DNA from: Chelonobacter sp006228105
GTDB taxonomy: Bacteria > Pseudomonadota > Gammaproteobacteria > Enterobacterales > Pasteurellaceae
NCBI RefSeq assembly: GCF_006228105.1
Contig: NZ_VDHH01000088.1
Reading direction: 5' to 3' (one strand)
DNA length: 8,050 nucleotides
This document shows, piece after piece, positions 5,152 to 8,050 of the stretch. The notes beneath the pieces were generated by a model that saw nothing but the letters and a program-made list of their open reading frames with translations, had not been told where the DNA came from and ran no database searches. Positions within the stretch are counted from its first letter, which is position 1, and every line of letters begins with the position of its first letter. The translations under genes were made by a program, and so were the position numbers.

Positions 5152-5889
5152 CTATTTTTCTTGCTGCTTGATGGCGATCATCGATCCAAAGTTAAAGCAC
5201 TGAAACCACAATTCAACGTGGGCAAAACCGACTTCACGCAACCGCACTTTGTGTTGCGGAATGGAATCAGTGCGCATCACATTCTCAAGTGCGGTGCGTT
5301 TTTGGCTGACCTCCAGCTCGCTGTAGCCGTTGGCAAGCTTGAATTCATGGTGTAAGTCGATTTGCAGTTCGTTGATGCTCGGATCGTCAAAACGGAATTT
5401 CTCCGACAGCACCAACACGCCGCCGGGAGTTAAACCGTGATAAATGTTTTGCAGCAACAAAGTGCGGTCAGCCGGTGGCAAAAATTGCAGCGTGAAATTC
5501 AAAATCACCATCGAGGCATTTTCAATTTTGATATTGCGAATGTCATCACACACCACCTCAACCGCACTTTCACCGTGATAAGCATCGATGTGACGTTGAC
5601 AGCGTTCGACCATTGCCGGGGAGTTGTCCACTGCAATCAGCTTCACATTCGGCTGTTTGATATTGCGCCGTGCCGACAGGGTTGCCGCGCCGCGCGAGCA
5701 GCCCAGATCATAAACATGGCTGTTCGGCTGCACAAAACGTTGTGCCAGCATACCAATCGCGGTGATGATATTGGAATAGCCCGGCACCGAGCGTTGGATC
5801 ATATCGGGAAACACATCGGCGACGGCTTCGTCAAAAGTGAAATCGCCGATTTTTTCGATCGGCGCAGAGAAAATGGTGTCTTTATTCAT
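5152..5889 (-). CDS. cmoA: Carboxy-S-adenosyl-L-methionine synthase CmoA
   Basis: Makes Cx-SAM from S-adenosylmethionine and prephenate, the donor used by CmoB encoded just downstream. The 245-residue protein has the conserved N-terminus TIFSAPIEKIGDFTFDEA (5-22) with DVFPDMIQRSVPGYSNII after it. The SAM motif YDLGCSRGAATLSARRN is at 60-76, VDNSPAMVERC at 87-97, NFTLQFLPP at 131-139 and LWFQCFNFGSM at 227-237. ANGYSELEVSQKRTALENVMRTDS-type residues (186-209) contain the Arg near position 198 that corresponds to E. coli Arg199. The start is fixed by this conserved N-terminus although no Shine-Dalgarno sequence precedes it. Four uptake signals fall inside the gene and a fifth at its predicted transcript start. 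First gene of the operon cmoA-cmoB-SH3-like gene. Confidence 0.97.
   Translation of the reverse strand: MNKDTIFSAPIEKIGDFTFDEAVADVFPDMIQRSVPGYSNIITAIGMLAQRFVQPNSHVYDLGCSRGAATLSARRNIKQPNVKLIAVDNSPAMVERCQRHIDAYHGESAVEVVCDDIRNIKIENASMVILNFTLQFLPPADRTLLLQNIYHGLTPGGVLVLSEKFRFDDPSINELQIDLHHEFKLANGYSELEVSQKRTALENVMRTDSIPQHKVRLREVGFAHVELWFQCFNFGSMIAIKQQEK
5241..5249 (-). repeat. DNA uptake signal core
   Basis: Exact core in cmoA, covering K-V-R-L codons 214-217; it forms an inverted pair with the copy at 5287, 37 bases away. Confidence 0.9.
5287..5295 (+). repeat. DNA uptake signal core
   Basis: Exact core in cmoA, in frame as T199-A200-L201; right-hand member of the inverted pair with 5241. Confidence 0.9.
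5460..5468 (+). repeat. DNA uptake signal core
   Basis: Exact core in cmoA, covering D-R-T-L codons 141-144. Confidence 0.9.
5561..5569 (-). repeat. DNA uptake signal core
   Basis: Exact core in cmoA, covering E-S-A-V codons 107-110. Confidence 0.9.
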
Positions 5890-5909
5890 CGGTTTTTTGC
5901 AAAGAGTGA

Positions 5910-5918
5910 AAGTGCGGT
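5910..5918 (+). repeat. DNA uptake signal core in the cmoA leader
   Basis: The only exact core outside a coding region here. It lies 21 bases before the cmoA ATG, next to the candidate -10. A one-mismatch copy (ACCGTACTT) is at 5981-5989. Confidence 0.9.
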
Positions 5919-5919
5919 T

Positions 5920-5947
5920 ATTGTAGCGAAAAACAGAGCGCTGTGAC
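5920..5947 (-). promoter_or_regulatory. Candidate promoter of the cmoA operon
   Basis: On the minus strand GTCACA (5942-5947, four of six -35 bases) and TACAAT (5920-5925, five of six -10 bases) are 16 bases apart. The transcript would begin near 5912, inside the exact uptake signal at 5910-5918, and would leave a leader of only about 23 bases. Confidence 0.5.
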
Positions 5948-6023
5948 AGATTATTTTGGAGAGACAGAAGCGCTGGGTTGACCGTACTTTGCTTTATTCT
6001 GCGCTTTATCCTGCGGGGGCAAT

Positions 6024-6053
6024 TTGATATAGGTTAAGCTGAAATTTTATGCT
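6024..6053 (+). promoter_or_regulatory. Candidate promoter of the ydgA-like gene
   Basis: TTGATA (6024-6029, five of six) and TATGCT (6048-6053, four of six) are 18 bases apart, with initiation near 6060 and a leader of about 56 bases. The leader ends with a strong AAAAAGGAAA ribosome site 5 bases before the ATG. This promoter and that of cmoA point away from each other within the 226-base divergent region. Confidence 0.45.
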
Positions 6054-6115
6054 ATTGTGCGCGCCATAGGGTCCGTTTGGGCTGATTTTCTCAATAAAAT
6101 AAAAAGGAAAGCGAT

Positions 6116-7753
6116 ATGAAAAAATCCGTGGTGGCGATCAGTGTCGTTGCAGCGTTGGCTGTGCTTTGGGCGGGTGGAACTTGGTACACCGGCAAAAATC
6201 TGGAACAGCAATATGCCGAAAAAATCGCAGATCTGAATGAAACACTGACGCAGTATTTACCACCGGTTGATGGCAATGGCCTCAAAGTGGAAAACGTCAG
6301 CTATCAGCGTGGATTTTTCAGTTCGAAAATTGTAGATAAGCTGGTTTTGCAGGATCATGATCAACCAATTGAATTGGTGTTTGAAAGTGCGGTGCAACAT
6401 GGCCCGTTGCCGTTGGCTCGTCTGCAAAAATTAGAGTTAAAACCGGTGCTATTGGCAGGCAATGCCAAATTAGTGAATAACTCGAGTGTAACAACATGGT
6501 TTAAGGCAGCCAAAGAGCAAACACCTTTCAGTACAGATTTTACGCTGGATTACAATGAGAAAGTGGTTGCCAGCAGTCGGTTTGCTGCGTTGCAATGGGC
6601 TGAAGACAACTTCGAATTTAAGATGTCGGATCTCGTGATTGATTCGGATACCGATCTGAACGCAATCGGCAATATAAAATTGAATCTGGATCAGCTTAGT
6701 TTTTCGGAGCAAGCCTCTGAAACAGCGCACAACAGCACCGCCTTGCAAATTAACGGCATCAAGATGGATAGTCGGCAGCAACAGGCAAAAGGCTTTGAAA
6801 ATCTGGCGGTCGGCAGCAGCCGTTTGACCGTCAACGATATTTCGTTTGATCTGCAACCGGGAGAGCAAAGCGATGATTCGCCGCTGAAATTGCAGATCAG
6901 CGACACCAGCATCGATAGTGAAGTGCAATTGAATGACGGTTTTATTGATATTTCGTCTAAAAATTTGCTAGGTAAATTATTGATTGATGAAAACCATTTC
7001 GGGCAATTCCAGTTTGATCTGGGTATTAAACATCTTGACGGCAAATCGCTGAATGATTTGGTTGAATTACTGAAAAATATGCCGGCAGACGGTGAATTTA
7101 CGCCGGAGCAAGACGAGCAAGGCAAGCAATTGTTGCAAACCCTTATGGCAAATTATCCACAACTACAATTTTTACCGCTGGCTTGGCGTAATGAAGGCGG
7201 CACCAGTCAACTGAATCTTGATATCGGCTTCAATAATAGTGATCAAGTTGGCGAAAATATGCTGTCGCTGTTTTCCAAATTTGAACTCAGTGGAGAAGTC
7301 AATAAACAGATGTTGCGCAGCCTGCTCACCACAGTGGTTGAAATGAATAACCCGGATATGACGGATCAAGGGCAAGTACAAACCATTGACGACTCTTATC
7401 AAGCCGCAAGCGCTGACTTCCTTGTTGACGGTACATTTATTGATACCCCAGAGGCGTTCACCGCCAATTTGATCTTGGAAAACGGCGTCTTGAAACACAA
7501 CGGCGAAGTAGTGCCGGAAGAGAAAATCAATGAATTTGTGATGAGCATGGTGATGGCGGCGGCATTTTACAATATGTCTGATGATGACCAGTACAATCAA
7601 GATGATGAGCAATGGGGGGATGATGGTGAGATATATCCTGACGATCAGTTGGATGACAGTTTCTCACCGGCAGACGAAGGTTATGACTTGGCAATCCCGG
7701 ATTTATCGCCGTCAGATTTAGAAGGTTTGCCGGAGGCAGCGCCACAACAATAG
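6116..7753 (+). CDS. ydgA: YdgA family protein (DUF945), envelope protein with acidic C-terminal tail
   Basis: Member of the YdgA/DUF945 family, whose biochemical role is not settled; it is expected to be anchored in the inner membrane with the bulk in the periplasm. KKS is followed by a hydrophobic segment VVAISVVAALAVLWAGG (5-21) and then WYTGKNLEQQYA, a signal anchor with no clear cleavage site. Family landmarks: VSYQRGFFSSKI (61-72), FESAVQHGPLPLARLQKLEL (89-108), LPLAWRNEGGTSQLNLDI (353-370), and a late TANLILENGVLKHNGEVV (449-466). It runs 545 residues against about 500 in E. coli; the excess is mostly residues 488-540, with 20 Asp or Glu and no Lys or Arg, before a PQQ end like that of E. 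coli YdgA. A good AAGGAA ribosome site precedes the ATG. One uptake signal is read as E-S-A-V at 90-93. Confidence 0.85.
   Translation: MKKSVVAISVVAALAVLWAGGTWYTGKNLEQQYAEKIADLNETLTQYLPPVDGNGLKVENVSYQRGFFSSKIVDKLVLQDHDQPIELVFESAVQHGPLPLARLQKLELKPVLLAGNAKLVNNSSVTTWFKAAKEQTPFSTDFTLDYNEKVVASSRFAALQWAEDNFEFKMSDLVIDSDTDLNAIGNIKLNLDQLSFSEQASETAHNSTALQINGIKMDSRQQQAKGFENLAVGSSRLTVNDISFDLQPGEQSDDSPLKLQISDTSIDSEVQLNDGFIDISSKNLLGKLLIDENHFGQFQFDLGIKHLDGKSLNDLVELLKNMPADGEFTPEQDEQGKQLLQTLMANYPQLQFLPLAWRNEGGTSQLNLDIGFNNSDQVGENMLSLFSKFELSGEVNKQMLRSLLTTVVEMNNPDMTDQGQVQTIDDSYQAASADFLVDGTFIDTPEAFTANLILENGVLKHNGEVVPEEKINEFVMSMVMAAAFYNMSDDDQYNQDDEQWGDDGEIYPDDQLDDSFSPADEGYDLAIPDLSPSDLEGLPEAAPQQ
6385..6393 (+). repeat. 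DNA uptake signal core
   Basis: Exact core in the ydgA-like gene, covering E-S-A-V codons 90-93. Confidence 0.9.
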
Positions 7754-7799
7754 TTTTGAGAATAGGGTCTGTTGATCTTTGTTTATATTTTGAGTTGTC

Positions 7800-7888
7800 G
7801 TTTAAAATGAGCACAATCTAGGCGTAAGCCGAAATCAATAGCGGAACTATTGATGAGGATTACAACGAAGAGTGTGCTCATTTTAAAC
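7800..7888. repeat. 16-bp perfect inverted repeat with nested hairpin
   Basis: GTTTAAAATGAGCACA at 7800-7815 is the exact reverse complement of 7873-7888, 57 bases apart. Between them ATCAATAG (7834-7841) pairs with CTATTGAT (7847-7854) around CGGAA, and GGC-GTAA-GCC (7821-7830) forms a short GNRA-loop stem. A transcript on either strand would fold into a branched structure. It could act as terminator for ydgA, be a structured RNA, or be part of a mobile element. Confidence 0.85.
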
Positions 7889-7903
7889 ACAATCCAAAGG
7901 ACT

Positions 7904-8050
7904 ATGACGCTTTTTCGCCACTACTTTCCGCTACTATTTTTCTCTACTGCAGCGGCGTTAAAAGTCGTTCGTTTAGAATCACTAAACTTCACAACTTTTG
8001 CCTTATTTATTTGCAAAAAGAGTGGCGAAAAAGAGTCTATAGCTCAAATT
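7904..8050 (+). CDS. Unterminated small open frame at the window edge (doubtful)
   Basis: From ATG at 7904 a frame runs to the window end without a stop, 49 codons so far, beginning MTLFRHYFPLLFFSTAAALK. The start is hydrophobic after Arg5-His6. AAAGGA lies only 2 bases before the ATG, too close for a good ribosome site. The same frame is open upstream as far as 7811, across the right arm of the 16-bp repeat. The frame also covers the second inverted repeat, so it may be an accident of repeat sequence; no family was recognised. Confidence 0.2.
   Translation, partial: MTLFRHYFPLLFFSTAAALKVVRLESLNFTTFALFICKKSGEKESIAQI
7910..8033. repeat. 13-bp inverted repeat
   Basis: CTTTTTCGCCACT at 7910-7922 is the exact reverse complement of 8021-8033, 98 bases apart. 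Pairing continues outward imperfectly (GAC/GTC, then CTAT/ATAG with one extra base). Between the arms GTTTAG (7971-7976) pairs with CTAAAC (7982-7987). Confidence 0.75.

Larger units (their letters stand above)
7764..8050. mobile_element. Repeat-rich region, probable edge of a mobile or repeated element (partial)
   Basis: From about 7764 the sequence after ydgA changes character. It contains a 16-bp perfect inverted repeat (7800-7815/7873-7888) with an inner hairpin, a second 13-bp inverted repeat (7910-7922/8021-8033) and a further small hairpin (7971-7987). The opening, AGGGTCTGTTGATCTTTG, resembles the terminal repeats of some small insertion sequences, but the family was not recognised. 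No transposase is visible in the part present. The right limit lies outside the window. The 297 bases from the ydgA stop to the window end hold no other confident gene. Confidence 0.4.

Noticed and set aside
5241..5295. Inverted pair of uptake signals as a transcription terminator
   Set aside because: In Pasteurellaceae such pairs can form terminators, but this one lies inside cmoA with a 37-base loop and no T run.
5437..5946. 169-codon open frame antisense to cmoA
   Set aside because: It is a shadow of the conserved cmoA codons, with a composition rich in His, Arg and Ile and no recognisable domain.
6470..7612. Open frames of 140-150 codons antisense to the ydgA-like gene
   Set aside because: They have no family features or ribosome sites and lie opposite a well supported gene.

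Overview
The window comes from a Gram-negative gammaproteobacterium of the family Pasteurellaceae. The main evidence is twelve exact copies of the Hin-type DNA uptake signal core AAGTGCGGT (both orientations) and protein sequences that read like the Haemophilus/Aggregatibacter/Pasteurella versions of their families. Base composition looks richer in G+C than Haemophilus influenzae. The genus cannot be fixed from the sequence alone.

Layout. Positions 1-60 hold a strong hairpin beyond the end of fumC. 61-1455 (-) is fumC, the class II fumarase, with CRP-like and FNR-like sites upstream. 1626-2447 (-) is yeaD, a glucose-6-phosphate 1-epimerase type enzyme, with its own promoter and a textbook terminator. 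2514-3042 (-) is an AT-rich parD-parE toxin-antitoxin pair behind a perfect 11+5+11 palindrome that is probably its operator. 3108-3659 (-) is a tag-type 3-methyladenine DNA glycosylase. 3793-4140 (-) is a small SH3-like protein whose last part looks shifted out of frame at a run of six A. 4149-5114 and 5152-5889 (-) are cmoB and cmoA. A 226-base divergent region follows, then 6116-7753 (+), a YdgA/DUF945 family envelope protein with an acidic tail. 7754-8050 is a repeat-rich region that looks like the edge of a mobile or repeated element and continues out of the window.

How the genes relate. CmoA makes carboxy-S-adenosylmethionine and CmoB transfers its carboxymethyl group to tRNA wobble uridine, so they form one pathway in one operon. 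The SH3-like gene follows cmoB by only 8 bases, and tag may be read from the same transcript. FumC and YeaD are central-metabolism genes with separate signals. parDE sits between two housekeeping genes, has its own promoter and differs in composition, so it looks like an insertion, yet parD already carries an uptake signal.

Unusual points: eight uptake signals packed into about 1.6 kb over cmoB-cmoA, the probable frameshift in the SH3-like gene, and the nested inverted repeats plus an unterminated open frame at the right edge. No phage, CRISPR array, tRNA or rRNA gene was seen, and nothing here clearly amounts to a new multi-gene system.
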